A stretch of 64,000 nt of DNA from Sinonovacula constricta (lineage: Eukaryota > Mollusca > Bivalvia > Cardiida > Solecurtidae): NCBI GenBank assembly GCA_007844125.1, contig CM017561.1, positions 59,051,715 through 59,115,714 on the forward strand, written 5' to 3'. Positions 25,201 to 35,311 of this stretch are shown here, piece after piece. The notes beneath the pieces were generated by a model. The model searched no databases, had not been told where the DNA came from, and saw nothing but the letters and a program-made list of their open reading frames with translations. Position numbers and translations under genes: made by a program. How positions within the stretch are numbered: the stretch's first letter is position 1; each line of letters starts with the position of its first letter.

Positions 25201-28200
25201 CATACATAATTTGCCATATGCTGTCACTTACCTGCACAAAAAGTGCCAGGAACTAAACTCCTCAGCACCAATGCTCGCAGACTGTTGTCATACTTTACAG
25301 AGTCTAAGGCCTCTGCCATCTGTTGGAGACGAATGTATAATAAAATGTATTTTGGGACTTACCCTTAACCTTTACATTTCTGCGATTTATAATCATTCAT
25401 AGCATTTGTTTACTAACAAATATAAAATATTATTTAAAAATAAATATAAAACTAAACTAAATATTAAATTACAAGAGTATAAAAGAAAAATACATTAGGA
25501 CCTTACAAAGAGAAATGACTAGTAAATTAAGATGAAAAGATAATAATTTGTCAAAGAATGTTTTTATAGCAATCTCAGCTTTTTAACACAACAAAATAGA
25601 GCAAGAATTTTGAGTAAGTATCAAGAAATTCAATTAAAAGATAGGAGTCAGGTTTATAAAGTTTACAAGAACTTGCAAAAAAGAAATTTAGTAAAAAACA
25701 ACATGTTGACATATATGTTACACGCCAGGGTTGATATACTTATAAACAGAGACTGAATAGCAAATAGTGTAGATTCTGATCAGACAGCTTCCAGTAGGGA
25801 TATATATGTTACACGCCAGGGTTGATATACTTATAAACAGAGACTGAATAGCAAATAGTGTAGATTCTGATCAGACAGATACCAGTAGGGATATATATGT
25901 TACACACCAGGATTGATATACTTATAAACAGAGACTGAATAGCAAATAGTGTAGATTCTGATCAGACAGCTTCCAGTAGGGATATATATGTTACACGCCA
26001 GGGTTGATATACTTATAAACAGAGACTGAATAGCAAATAGTGTAGATTCTGATCAGACAGATACCAGTAGGGATATATATGTTACACACCAGGATTGATA
26101 TACTTATAAACAGAGACTGAATAGCAAATAGTGTAGATTCTGATCAGACAGATACCAGTAGGGATATATATGTTACACACCAAGATTGATATACTTATAA
26201 ACAGAGACTGAGTAGCAAATAGTGTAGATTCTGATCAGACAGCTTCCAGTAGGGATATATATGTTACACGCCAGGGTTGATATACTTATAAACAGAGACT
26301 GAATAGCAAATAGTGTAGATTCTGATCAGACAGATACCAGTAGGGATATATATGTTACACGCCAGGGTTGATATACTTATAAACAGAGACTGAATAGCAA
26401 ATAGTGTAGATTCTGATCAGACAGCTTCCAGTAGGGATATATATGTTACATGCCAGGGTTGATATACTTATAAACAGAGACTGAGTAGCAAATAGTGTAG
26501 ATTCTGATCAGACAGCTTCCAGTAGGGATATATATGTTACACGCCAGGGTTGATATACTTATAAACAGAGACTGAATAGCAAATAGTGTAGATTCTGATC
26601 AGACAGATACCAGTAGGGATATATATGTTACACGCCAGGGTTGATATACTTATAAACAGAGACTGAATAGCAAATAGTGTAGATTCTGATCAGACAGCTT
26701 CCAGTAGGGATATATATGTTACACGCCAGGGTTGATATACTTATAAACAGAGACTGAATAGCAAATAGTGTAGATTCTGATCAGACAGCTTCCAGTAGGG
26801 ATATATATGTTACACACCAGGATTGATATACTTATAAACAGAGACTGAATAGCAAATAGTGTAGATTCTGATCAGACAGATACCAGTAGGGATATATATG
26901 TTACACACCAGGATTGATATACTTATAAACAGAGACTGAGTAGCAAATAGTGTAGATCTTGATCAGACAGCTACCAGCAGGGAGCTTGCTGATCTGGATC
27001 TACACTATTTTTCTAAGCCTTATAAATATGTGAATAGCAGGCTAAGAGTTAAAGTTGGACAGATTTGGGATCATTCACTTCTATTGTGGTCAGTATTCTG
27101 TGCTACATACTTCTTGTTTTGATTTATTTTGTAACAATAACATTACAAAGGAAGTAAGAATGGCTTTAAGTTTAATTCTGTGTGTATCTGTTCAGTTTCT
27201 AACAGACTAATACACTAACATACCAGCTTTAGAAGATTTCGACTAATAGCATTTCTGGCAGCTTGTCTGTTTAATGACATTACGGCAATTGCCCCTGAAA
27301 TTAAATGAAAACATTTTTTTCAAATTAAGTATGAACAGAGATTTCAGGTAAAATGAAAAATTGGGAGTATAGAACAAATAAGATTTGTACAGAACAAGTA
27401 CATAACAAAAACAGATTGCAGTGGTTTGGGCATGTCACTAAGAAGACTAACTGCTAAATAAAATAAATGCAGCCAGGGGCAGATCCCGAATATTTTGATG
27501 GGTAGGGGGTGGGTATGTATAAAGACCCATTCAACTTTATCGCATTAAATTCTAGATACATATAAACAGTTAGTTTATTTATTTATTTGGGTTTTACAGC
27601 ACACGACACTTAACAGGTCATTTGGCGCTGAATACAAAGAAGTTTAATGCCAATAAAGAATAAACAGGTTAAAACTAAATTATGTTAGTAAAATTTAGAA
27701 AAATACAAAAATCTATCAGGTTTAAATAATGTGAACTACAATGGAAAATAGGTTAATAAATGAAACGGTTTAAAATTGTATTACGGTTGGTAAATAAACA
27801 GATTAAAAATCTATAACTTACTAAGAATGCTAATTTCGTTCAAGAAGCAAACAAGTTTAGAATCCAACACTGTCCTAAACAGTTCCTACATGTTATTGAC
27901 ATTAAAATACTTTGACCAAATGTGGTCTGTGTCGATACACTGTAATAAAATACGATTGACTGTCAGTGGTTTCTGGCAAGGAACACATACAGGTTGAACT
28001 TCTCTTTGTAAAAGATATGAATAAGTTAATCTAGTATGTCCAATGCGACAGCAGGTAAGAGCTACGTCTTCCCATCTACTTTCTCTGCAAGCAGAGACAT
28101 TGACACCCATGTTAGACTTAATGACGTGTAATTTGTTACAGACAATACTGTCCCAAATTGTATGCCACTTGGATATAATATATCGGTTAATAAGTGATTT

Positions 28201-31200
28201 AAAATCAGTGTGTGGGATGCAAAGATCTGTCTCAGTGAGGGCTGAGGCAGATTTTGCACTCGTGTCTGCATGCTCGTTTCCTTGGATGCCTACATGACAA
28301 GGAAGCCAACAGAAGGATATTTTGTTAGTGTCATTTAAACTTTGAAGTTTGACATGAACAGTGCCAACATGTAGATAATATATTTTTCACTGGAATGTTC
28401 TGAAATGAAATCAAAGCTTTGATTTATAGCCTGAATTTCTGCGGTGAAGATAGACGAGTTGTTAGGCAGTCTTTGTTTAATGCAGTGGCTTTTACTTACA
28501 GAGGCACAGCCCTTGTAAGTGTCCGTCTTTGAGCCACCAGTATATATATGAAGATGATCAGAATACTTGTTACGGAGTTTGAGAAATTCAGATTGTAAAA
28601 TCAAAGGATCTGTGTTCGACTTTTAATTTTTACAAAGTTCTAAATTCACATCAGGGAAACGGGGTTGCCAGGGTGGATGTTCAATTGTGGGGTTTTAGGG
28701 ACCCTAACTTCAACCTAAGTAGTCAGCAGACAACATTAACTTTAAAAGCTTAGTATTTTTAAGCTTACAAAGCTTTTTCAAGCCCCCACCCCCTGGATCC
28801 ATGCAAGAATCTTTCCATTATTAAAGACCAAAATAGGGAAAACACCTAATAAGGAAACAGTATAGTATATTATCACATAGGGGCATAGTACATTTAAATA
28901 TGTGGTATTTTGACCAGTAGCACTCCACTTAACTTAATCATTACTGTAAGACCAGAACAGTAAGAAAGACGGTGTCAACAAAGTTCAAGAAGGCCTTGAT
29001 TTACAAGTCTCTGTTTCTGTCTACAGCAACTCAATAACACATGGTAATATTTTTCTTTATCATATGTTAAAAAAAGAGCAAAGCTTTATTGAATTACAAT
29101 GAATAATGAAGCAAGATGTCACCTCTGATCTCTAGGTGTCCATCAAAGAAATGTATTGTTTGTTTTATTTTTTATTACATCGCAACGACACAATTATGGT
29201 CATATTGGAAATGTCCACCTAATTATTGGTTGAGGACGACCCCAGTCTTACGTCTGGGAAGAACCACTGCTGCACCACAGGTTAGCTGGAAAACATCCCC
29301 ACATGAAAGTTCTCGCCCGGACTGGGACTCGAACCCATATGGTCAGGGGCTGAGGAGTTTCAAGTCAGCCACTCTAACCGCTTGGCCATGAACACCCTGA
29401 AATGTATTTTCTTTAGGTTGGGAAAATCAAAAGTGTCACACAATAAGCTTTCAACCAGTTTAGCTTACCTAGCATATCTCCAAACTGTGCATGTGGTAAT
29501 ATATGTCATGTAAATACAACAGTCATAAACAATATGGTGATTGTTGAATATAATTAAGTGCAGATCTTGTGGTTCTATATGCAATGCACCAGCACAAAAC
29601 TTTGACCAAGTTGCTTGAAAGTCTGGGTGTAATAAAACAGGTTGCTATCAGTGCTAAGAAATTGGTTCTAAATATTCATCTTTCAATATACAATAAAGAG
29701 AAATGGCTGTTTGATCTTCTTACCAACAAACAATGACATAATTTATAACTTATGAAAGGCATCTTGAAGTTTCATGAATTCATTAAATTGGGAAACAAAT
29801 CAAAACTTAGGGTGCGGATATCATCCTACTTAAAAATCATCACAGTGTAGTCTGCCTCAAACAATACACAGGAAATAAGTTTTAGCATTTATACATGGTA
29901 AATAAGACTGCATGTTGAAAATTCAAAATAAGAATTGCTTAAACCTCCTTCTGCTTTATATACCTGGTATCCAAAAAAATACCATGAGATTTCAATAAAA
30001 AAATATTTGTAGCAACTTAGACAAGATTTTATATGCATTTGGTCAGTAAAGTATCAATTAATAAAACAAATAAGTACTTTACTATATAACTTGAAACTTT
30101 TCTCTAAACTAACTTGCAGAAAGTATGAAGATGCATCATTTATTGTCAATAAATTATTGAATGAAAACCAAAGTCTGAGTTTGTTCCTAGTCAGAATCTT
30201 TTTTTTTAATTTATTAGTATGCAACTGAACAGATGTAAAATGAAAAGAGATAAGCAAAAACAAAGTGAATGTTCAGGATTAAGTAGATTGGAAAACTTTT
30301 TTCTTTCAAGTTGAGTTATTAAAAGCTAGAAAATGTTTAAAATAACTAGAGAACTTCACTTATAGGAGTCATTTGTGGCCACATCAAGGAAGTTTGGGGG
30401 GTCATCTAGATAATTTCAATGTTACACTATCAATAAATGTATATTTCTACATGGTATTTTATAAATATGTTTAAATTTATGTATTCATATTTTAAAAAAA
30501 TATTTTTTGGAATACAAACACCATAAAAGTGTTTTCTACTGTTTCAGTTTGCAAAAGAGAAAAGCTGCTATTGCAAACTTTCAGGGTTACAAAATAGGGG
30601 TAGATTGGCTGTTATCATTTTAATTCAAGACAGCATCTGAACTTCAACTTTGTAGGTTTTTTTTTTTTAAATAAAGTAAATGGCTTGTTAAATAACTAGT
30701 CTTATGCACATGGCATAATATTGTGATTTGTTATATCATTATTACTCATAACATTTTTAAGAATGTTTCACAGACAATACAGTAAGTCACATAGCCTCTA
30801 GGGTGGAATAGCTAAGAAGCATCTGTGAATTTAAAAGAAAGATCAGCAAGATCAAAGGTCTCAAACTGACCATGCCAAACAAAAAAAAACTTGCAAACAA
30901 CATAATAACAGAATAGAAAAAAAGTATATTGATGCCCCTGTTGCACAGCCGCGATACTTTTTAATTTTCTTTTAATTTCTGGTAAAGAGTGAGGACAAGT
31001 CTGCACTATTTCACTTTTTTTTTAAGAATCCATAAACTTCAACTGATTAATTTTCTTCTTCACATAAATGTCTGCTAGTAAAACTGACAAAAGAGTACAG
31101 CACTGTGACAATGCTCAAGGCAAAAGTTAAAAATAGGATTAATTATCCCAAAGTCAAAGCCATAATGGTAGCAGCAATTCACACTTTGTATTTGTAACAA

Positions 31201-32429
31201 TGGCCAACACTCCAAAGTATAAATGTAAACAGCCTTATTTTTAATCTCTAAAGTTTGTTTTATGCCATGTTTTGTTTCCAGGAATGATGATTTCAATAGC
31301 ACAAAGGAAGATTCAACTTAGTAACTTTAGTTGCATCACAACAAATGCAATATGCTCTTCTGACTGAGTCAGATACAAATTTATTGTATCAAAAACAAAG
31401 AAAACATAGTTAGGGACCCTAACTTCGACATAAGTAGTCAACAGACAACATTTACTTTAAATGCTAATTTATTGTAGAAACATTGAGATGGTGAAAAAAA
31501 ATGCAATGAACACTTAAAGGAAGAACTTATTAGTAGTTATTTTATTACAGAATAACTAAATAAATAAATAACTTATAGAGCTTATCTACCCCCACAAAAT
31601 GGCTGCAGGCTACTTCCCCTTGTACTAAAAAAAGCTGACATTGGAGGAATTATAAGCATTGCAACACTTTGTTATTATTTTTAGCTACTTTTACCAAGTT
31701 TATCTCCAAATATCACATGTAATAATGTCTTTCATGTGCATGCATCAGTCATAAATAGTGCACAGATTAGCTTGATTGTGGATCATTTTATTACATTAAA
31801 AGATCATGTGAGTCTATGTATATTGTAGCTACAATCATATGCTACATTTTTACCAAATACTTGCAGTTTATTTTAAACATATTTTACTATCTGTTATTAT
31901 ACTTTTTCTTTCAATCTATGCTCTGTAGCACACAGCAATGATGAAGTATTAAAGAAGCATTGATGAACGAGTAACAAGTTTTTGGATTTTAAACTCTGCC
32001 TGTAAATACTTTAACTAAAATTCTTACTATAATTTAAACACAAACCAATAAAATGTCAATGCATTAATTTGTCACCTAGTCTAAAAAAAAATAGTGCTTA
32101 ATGAATGTACACATCTGAAAAAATCCCGCTTATAAACTTGTCGTAAATCCACCTGGAAAAATAACAAACTTAGGTAAACTTAATTACAAACCCTCCCCCC
32201 AATGACTCCTTTAACTAGTTTAAGAAGTTTTCTGCGGTCATGCACAAAAAATATTTAAAATAAAGTTTTTACCATTATCCTGATATTGTAAGCTGAATTC
32301 CTCTGATTGCGGTGTTGTTGATGTAGACATCCGCATAAGTTTCGAAGGATGACACCTTCTTGTTGAAACAAAAACGGAATTTAAAACCGTCTGACAAAAC
32401 AACCTTGTTGACATCTTTACGGCGTTCAT
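16161..32429 (-). CDS. AUH: AUH: methylglutaconyl-CoA hydratase, mitochondrial (whole gene, 8 exons)
   Basis: Complete coding span from ATG at 32,429 to TAA at 16,161; the eight exons (listed separately) total 918 nt and 305 residues. The family hydrates 3-methylglutaconyl-CoA to HMG-CoA in mitochondrial leucine breakdown, and AUH also binds AU-rich RNA. Residues 1-42 have no acidic residue and many Arg/Ser/Thr, fitting a mitochondrial targeting peptide. The crotonase fold shows the oxyanion-hole segment '[14 protein letters not shown]', the signature '[20 protein letters not shown]' followed by 'LEMALGCD', and '[18 protein letters not shown]'. Both catalytic Glu positions (GGGLE and GLVE) are kept. 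The C-terminus '[20 protein letters not shown]' matches vertebrate AUH closely. All donors and acceptors are GT/AG and keep frame. Two Lys of the reported RNA-binding comb are replaced. Identity is very secure. Confidence 0.95.
17244..17342 (-). CDS. AUH: AUH exon 7
   Basis: Residues 248-280, '[20 protein letters not shown]' then [13 protein letters not shown]. Acceptor ccttcag, donor gtgaga; phase 0 at both ends. Confidence 0.94.
17524..17669. repeat. Two CCAAT hairpin mini-elements in AUH intron 6
   Basis: Two foldbacks (17,524-17,565 and 17,630-17,669) with an ATTGGT...AGTTTTAAAT arm and an inverted ATTTAAATC...ACCAAT arm. Same family as the 15.6-16.1 kb cluster. Confidence 0.55.
17984..18171 (-). 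CDS. AUH: AUH exon 6
   Basis: Residues 185-247, '[20 protein letters not shown]' through '[16 protein letters not shown]'. Acceptor tgttcag, donor gtgggc. An open frame continues past both ends but the splice sites and homology define the limits. Confidence 0.94.
18240..18452 (-). mobile_element. SINE family 1 in AUH intron 5
   Basis: On the minus strand it shows the B-box-like 'gggttcgaatcctgg', then 'cttccagctgacc', 'tggttcttcccagac' and 'tggggtcttcctc' in the family order. It is in the same orientation as AUH. Confidence 0.75.
19007..19190. repeat. Dispersed repeat shared with 59.4 kb
   Basis: The stretch with 'ctccctatttggaaacagataac' and 'tctcccacattg' reappears in reverse orientation at about 59,403-59,495. 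Both copies include blocks like 'ggtgtttaacacatt' and 'cccactttgg'. Family unknown. Confidence 0.6.
20379..20435 (-). CDS. AUH: AUH exon 5
   Basis: Residues 166-184, a 57-bp exon reading '[19 protein letters not shown]', with the second catalytic Glu in GLVE. Acceptor ttttcag, donor gtaacc. Confidence 0.94.
21308..21487 (-). CDS. AUH: AUH exon 4
   Basis: Residues 106-165. Starts [18 protein letters not shown] and contains the crotonase signature '[18 protein letters not shown]', including the catalytic Glu and the Gly of the oxyanion hole. Acceptor caacag, donor gtaaat. Confidence 0.95.
21932..21949 (+). pseudogene. Exon-like start (MEEELE + donor) inside TIR element
   Basis: ATG GAA GAG GAA CTA GAG followed at once by gtaaga, a good splice donor. 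The next acceptor-led segment starts at 23,912, but joining them in phase 0 meets a stop within 16 codons, so the unit looks decayed or my exon pairing is wrong. Confidence 0.3.
23313..23512 (+). mobile_element. tRNA-derived SINE nested in the TIR element
   Basis: Head 'ggggcgcccgttgcccg' and B-box-like 'gagttcgagtcccgg', with a body unlike SINE family 1 and an A-rich tail at 23,513-23,555. Inserted inside the 21.7-25.0 kb element. Confidence 0.6.
23562..23815 (+). mobile_element. SINE family 1 nested in the TIR element
   Basis: Head 'ggcccgtggtttaatgg', then 'ttttccagctgatctgc', 'tggttctacccagac', 'ctctaccagtaatagctgg' and 'cgctataatgacaatag'. It lies directly after the A-rich tail of the preceding SINE and is oriented against AUH. 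Confidence 0.7.
23912..24084 (+). pseudogene. Exon-like segment inside TIR element
   Basis: Preceded by tcttatttcag and followed by AAG before gtatga. One frame gives a Cys/charged peptide ('[20 protein letters not shown]') and another gives a different protein-like stretch near the start, suggesting a frameshifted former exon. No family recognised. Confidence 0.3.
24407..24570 (+). pseudogene. Terminal exon-like segment inside TIR element
   Basis: Follows acceptor gcattttcag. From 24,409 it reads 53 residues, '[20 protein letters not shown]' onward to FHPGGLKS and TAG, with a charged composition unlike random AT-rich sequence. No family recognised. It may be the 3' exon of a gene carried by the element. 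Confidence 0.35.
25232..25319 (-). CDS. AUH: AUH exon 3
   Basis: Residues 77-105 plus one base, '[20 protein letters not shown]' followed by SLVPGTFCA. Acceptor aacag, donor gtaagt. It carries the first part of the oxyanion-hole loop. Confidence 0.93.
25711..26984. repeat. 91-bp satellite, 14 copies, AUH intron 2
   Basis: The start marker 'atatatgttaca' recurs at 25,711, 25,802, 25,893 and every 91 bp to 26,894 with no length change. Units differ at a few positions only: cgccaggg/caccagga/caccaaga/tgccaggg, cttcc/atacc/ctacc, and gaatagc/gagtagc. Each unit contains 'atagtgtagattctgatcag', an arm of a dispersed palindrome. A CRISPR is excluded because the whole unit repeats with no unique spacers. 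Confidence 0.95.
26943..27020. repeat. Palindromic foldback element closing the satellite
   Basis: 'agcaaatagtgtagatcttg' and then atcagacagct pair with an inverted arm 'agcttgctgatctggatctac' in which the last bases continue into actattt. The last satellite unit runs straight into this foldback. Related foldbacks occur at 48.55, 51.34 and 60.08 kb. Confidence 0.75.
27224..27294 (-). CDS. AUH: AUH exon 2
   Basis: Residues 53-76, translating to '[20 protein letters not shown]' and then LLKL. It is flanked by acceptor ttcag and donor gtatgt. It is only 71 bp and was found by matching the AUH family, with frame exact on both sides. Confidence 0.92.
27575..28650 (-). pseudogene. 5'-truncated LINE remnant with RNase H (I/Nimbus-like)
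   Basis: On the minus strand, 28,604-28,335 encodes an RNase H-like segment ('[20 protein letters not shown]', later [13 protein letters not shown]), in which the first catalytic Asp of the usual YTDGS is Gly. Downstream frames at 28,271-28,062 and 28,110-27,886 give the C-terminal tail of such LINEs ('[20 protein letters not shown]', later [17 protein letters not shown]). Frames are broken between these pieces. The 3' end carries an AAATAAATAAATAAA-type tail near 27,575. The reverse transcriptase part is missing. It lies in AUH intron 1 in the same direction as AUH. The clade assignment is inference. Confidence 0.75.
28694..28755 (+). repeat. Dispersed repeat with TTAGGG-A-CCCTAA core, copy 1
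   Basis: 'ttttagggaccctaacttca' followed by acctaagtagtcagcagacaac matches 31,409-31,470 nearly base for base. Same orientation in both copies. Confidence 0.6.
29187..29400 (-). mobile_element. SINE family 1 in AUH intron 1
   Basis: Minus strand reads 'tggccaagcggttagagtgg' (tRNA-like A-box), 'gggttcgagtcccagtccgg' (B-box), then 'tttccagctaacctg', 'tggttcttcccagac' and 'ctggggtcgtcctc'. It is one of the best preserved heads and is in the AUH direction. Confidence 0.8.
31409..31470 (+). repeat. Dispersed repeat with TTAGGG-A-CCCTAA core, copy 2
   Basis: 'gttagggaccctaacttcga' followed by cataagtagtcaacagacaac. It is the partner of the copy at 28,694, in AUH intron 1. Confidence 0.6.
32273..32429 (-). 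CDS. AUH: AUH exon 1 (coding part)
   Basis: Encodes residues 1-52 and the first base of codon 53, including the mitochondrial targeting peptide ('[20 protein letters not shown]'). It ends GATAATG before the donor gtaaaa. The TIR element at 32,635 begins only 205 bp upstream of this ATG. Confidence 0.88.
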
Positions 32430-32634
32430 ATATATACTTGCTCGTCAATTTAATGACGACACAAGATTTTGCAACATCTTATGGTTAACAATAGATATAT
32501 ATTTGAATTTTTTGCATACATTTTGTTTACATAAGCAGAAGACCAATTGAAGGAGTAATTACCTTTTCTTAGAAATCAACCATTTCAACTGTTATTTAGT
32601 CAATTTCTGTTTACGACATTTCACGGTCTTCCGA

Positions 32635-32795
32635 CAATCGGAACTCCTCGGGTAATTCCGTCCTCGGGACAATCAGATTCGTGAATTATCCGGGGCCTGT
32701 ATAAAACGCAGCTTTTAACGCAGCCTGTATAAACATATAGGGAAAACGCAGCTTTTACGCAGCCTGTATAGAATATATAGGGGAAAGGTGTGATT
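32635..32795 (+). repeat. Left terminal inverted repeat
   Basis: Starts CAATCGGAACTCCTCGGGTA. It then shows repeated 'aaaacgcagctttt' and 'cgcagcctgtata' blocks. These subterminal repeats may be transposase-binding sites by analogy with other DNA transposons. Confidence 0.75.
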
Positions 32796-33994
32796 TTCAC
32801 TGCGGTTATGCATTTAATGGAAAAATAAGACAAAATGTTGTTTGATAAGAATAGAAGGCTTATTTATCAATAATATATGAATGAATTATGAATAAAAAAT
32901 AAATACAATTGATGTTTTCATGTTCTGGATTTCCTAATATACATATCTTTTATATCCAACATTATATACTTAACCAATGTTCTAACTACACCGAATGTAA
33001 AATTTCAATACTCCGCATGGAAGTGGAGTACACTCTTAAAAATTAAAACATTATAAGATACATCATTTTTACTTCTTTTTATGAAAATTTCATTTAAAAA
33101 GAAGTGAAAATGGTGTATCTAAATATGTTTCAAGATTGAAGTGCATACTTCAAATCCACGCTGAGATATTAAGAAATTAAGAAAATGCGATCGGTGTAGC
33201 TAGAACATTGGTTAATTGTATTTAATTGGCTTGTATAATTGTGCACAGTAGCAGATTTCTTGTTTATTGCAAGATAACGAGGACGTGGTCAGCGACAAGC
33301 TGCCTCCGGCACAATTGTACAATTACAACGTGTCATTGTGCCAATAAACATGTCCGTATCGTTGTTGATTTCGTATCATTGATTGGATGATAAGAGCACG
33401 GTCAATTAATGTAGGTGTCACAAGACACGCCCATTAACAGTGTGACATGCAACAAGAAGGATATCGTCTTGCCATTAATTTTTTATTAAATTTATGAACA
33501 AAACAAAAATGAACATTCATATCACCGGAGAAACAAATATTTATTAATACATCAAATTTCGTAATTTTTCTTATCATGAACCAGTTTGCTGTTTTTGTTT
33601 TTAATTATAAATAACCGTTTATACCATTTCTTTCTTGCGCTTATCGTTACAAGTTATAAACAACATTAATAAATTAAATTTGTTTTTTTTTGTAATTCTA
33701 CTCAGAAATATTCAAATTTCAAAAATATAAATATTTCATGTAATATTACAGACAGACGGACAGACATCATAATTTTATTTTGTTAACTTGAATGTATCTC
33801 TTTAAATTATAGTATGCGCACTTTATATCTTCATAATAATCCAACATTATCATTTTCGTATCATATTATCGTAAGATACAATATATTTATCGAATAAACT
33901 GTTAGTGTCATCGCCAATATTTCACGTTATTAGAAAAGGACAGTGATATGATTATATCATTATAAAACACACTTGCCGACACCGAAGGAACCAC

Positions 33995-34123
33995 CTGGAA
34001 CACAATGTCCAGATCCAAAAAGTCTTTGACTTTGTATCCTGGATAGCACAAAGTGACAATATTTTCAGAGTCAATGTACTCGTGCAAGTACTTCACTTGG
34101 CTATGTCCAAAAACTAAAGCCAT
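33995..34123 (-). CDS. SGNH-like ORF fragment inside the TIR element
   Basis: Begins 'MALVFGHSQVKYLHEYIDSE' and continues to YPGYKVKDFLDLDIVFQ. The GHSQV block resembles block I (G-D-S-x) of SGNH-type proteins found with mobile elements in invertebrates, with His in place of Asp in the first motif. After 43 codons there is a possible splice donor (CAG then gtgg at 33,994), and no further exon could be placed. An alternative is readthrough to 33,908. It may be a remnant of the element's own gene. Function unknown. Confidence 0.4.
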
Positions 34124-35164
34124 TTTTATTCCAACACAAACACACAATAAAGTAGATATATTTATATGAAAAGTGAACACTAATTAACACAAAATCTCAA
34201 CTGTTTATAAACTGAATCTAGATATATCCGTTTGAAACGAAAATTTGCGAACATAGAACAAATAAACAATAAAACAAATATTATGGAATATAGCCTGAAT
34301 GACTGTTTGTAAGCAAGTTTGCAAGCAGAATGACTAAAACATAACATTGAAAATATATACTGCAACAAAGTCAATTTTTGAATTATTGAGTGATGACAAT
34401 TTTGTTCAATAACAATAGAACTCAACAAAAAATAATTTCTGTAATAATTAACAAAAAACTCAATTTCCATTGATGCGCTTTTTAAAAGGCATAAGGTATC
34501 TTTCAAGTTACCGACATAAAGGAGTAAGAATAAATAATTAATATCTGTATGTGGAATTATTAAACAAACAACGTATTTGTTTGTAGCGCATACGTTCATA
34601 GAAATCCTTAAGATAAAAAACTCTGTATCATGACACTTAACGACAATTATCGAGCTTAATAAATAAACTTTTAAAACATATCTCTAAATATGGACCTTAC
34701 CATCAATCCAATGTACATTGATTTAAAAACATTGCAGACAGAAAAACACTACATTTTTGTATATTTTTATTGTTTCTAACGATTCCCGTATGTTTAAAAA
34801 GCTGCAATTTCCCTGCGTTTTATTTATAATGGCTGCGTTGCTCCGTTGTATATCCTTAAATCGCATCCTACATAATTCGAATGTTATATGGGACAAAAAG
34901 TCAGGATAAAGTATTACATTATTTTACTATTTATAACAAAATTAAAAGAAAATTCGGATATAGATGTATCTTTTTGCAAGTGATTCGGACGTAAAAAAAA
35001 ACTATAGGTAATTCAGAAAATTACCTCAACATACTAAATAAATATTTTCACTTATTTGGTAAACACACAATACTAAATCATAAAGATATAACGATATTTT
35101 AATGAAATTACTATAAAGAACAGTGAATACTTCTTTTTTTATAAACACAACATATTGTCTAGTA

Positions 35165-35311
35165 ATATATTTAGAAAAAGCTGCGTTTTCCCTATATATC
35201 TATACAGACTGCGCAGCTGCGTTTTATACACGAAAAACGCAGCCTGCATAACGCAGCCTGCGTTAAAAGCTGCGTTTTATATTGGCCCAATTATCCGAGG
35301 TGTTCCGATTG
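35165..35311 (-). repeat. Right terminal inverted repeat
   Basis: Read on the minus strand it begins CAATCGGAACACCTCGGATA and repeats 'aaaacgcagctttt' and 'gcaggctgcgtt'. It is the inverted partner of 32,635-32,795. Confidence 0.75.

Larger units (their letters stand above)
32635..35311. mobile_element. 2.68-kb TIR transposon, 10-bp target duplication (MULE-like)
   Basis: Ends CAATCGGAAC.CCTCGG.TAATT in inverted orientation. The inverted repeats extend about 150 bp with insertions and carry many AACGCAGC and GCCTGTATA repeats. Perfect 10-bp flanking duplication GGTCTTCCGA at 32,625-32,634 and 35,312-35,321. Long inverted repeats with 9-11 bp duplications suggest the Mutator-like superfamily, but no transposase is present, so the copy is non-autonomous. 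It contains one small SGNH-like frame on the minus strand. Confidence 0.8.

Noticed and set aside
25711..26984. Regular repeats considered as a CRISPR array
   Set aside because: Whole 91-bp units repeat with no unique spacers, in an intron of an animal gene.
34180..34599. 139-residue open frame on the minus strand inside the TIR element
   Set aside because: Low-complexity, hydrophobic, AT-driven composition, no motif, and its stop overlaps the next frame. Not supported as a gene.
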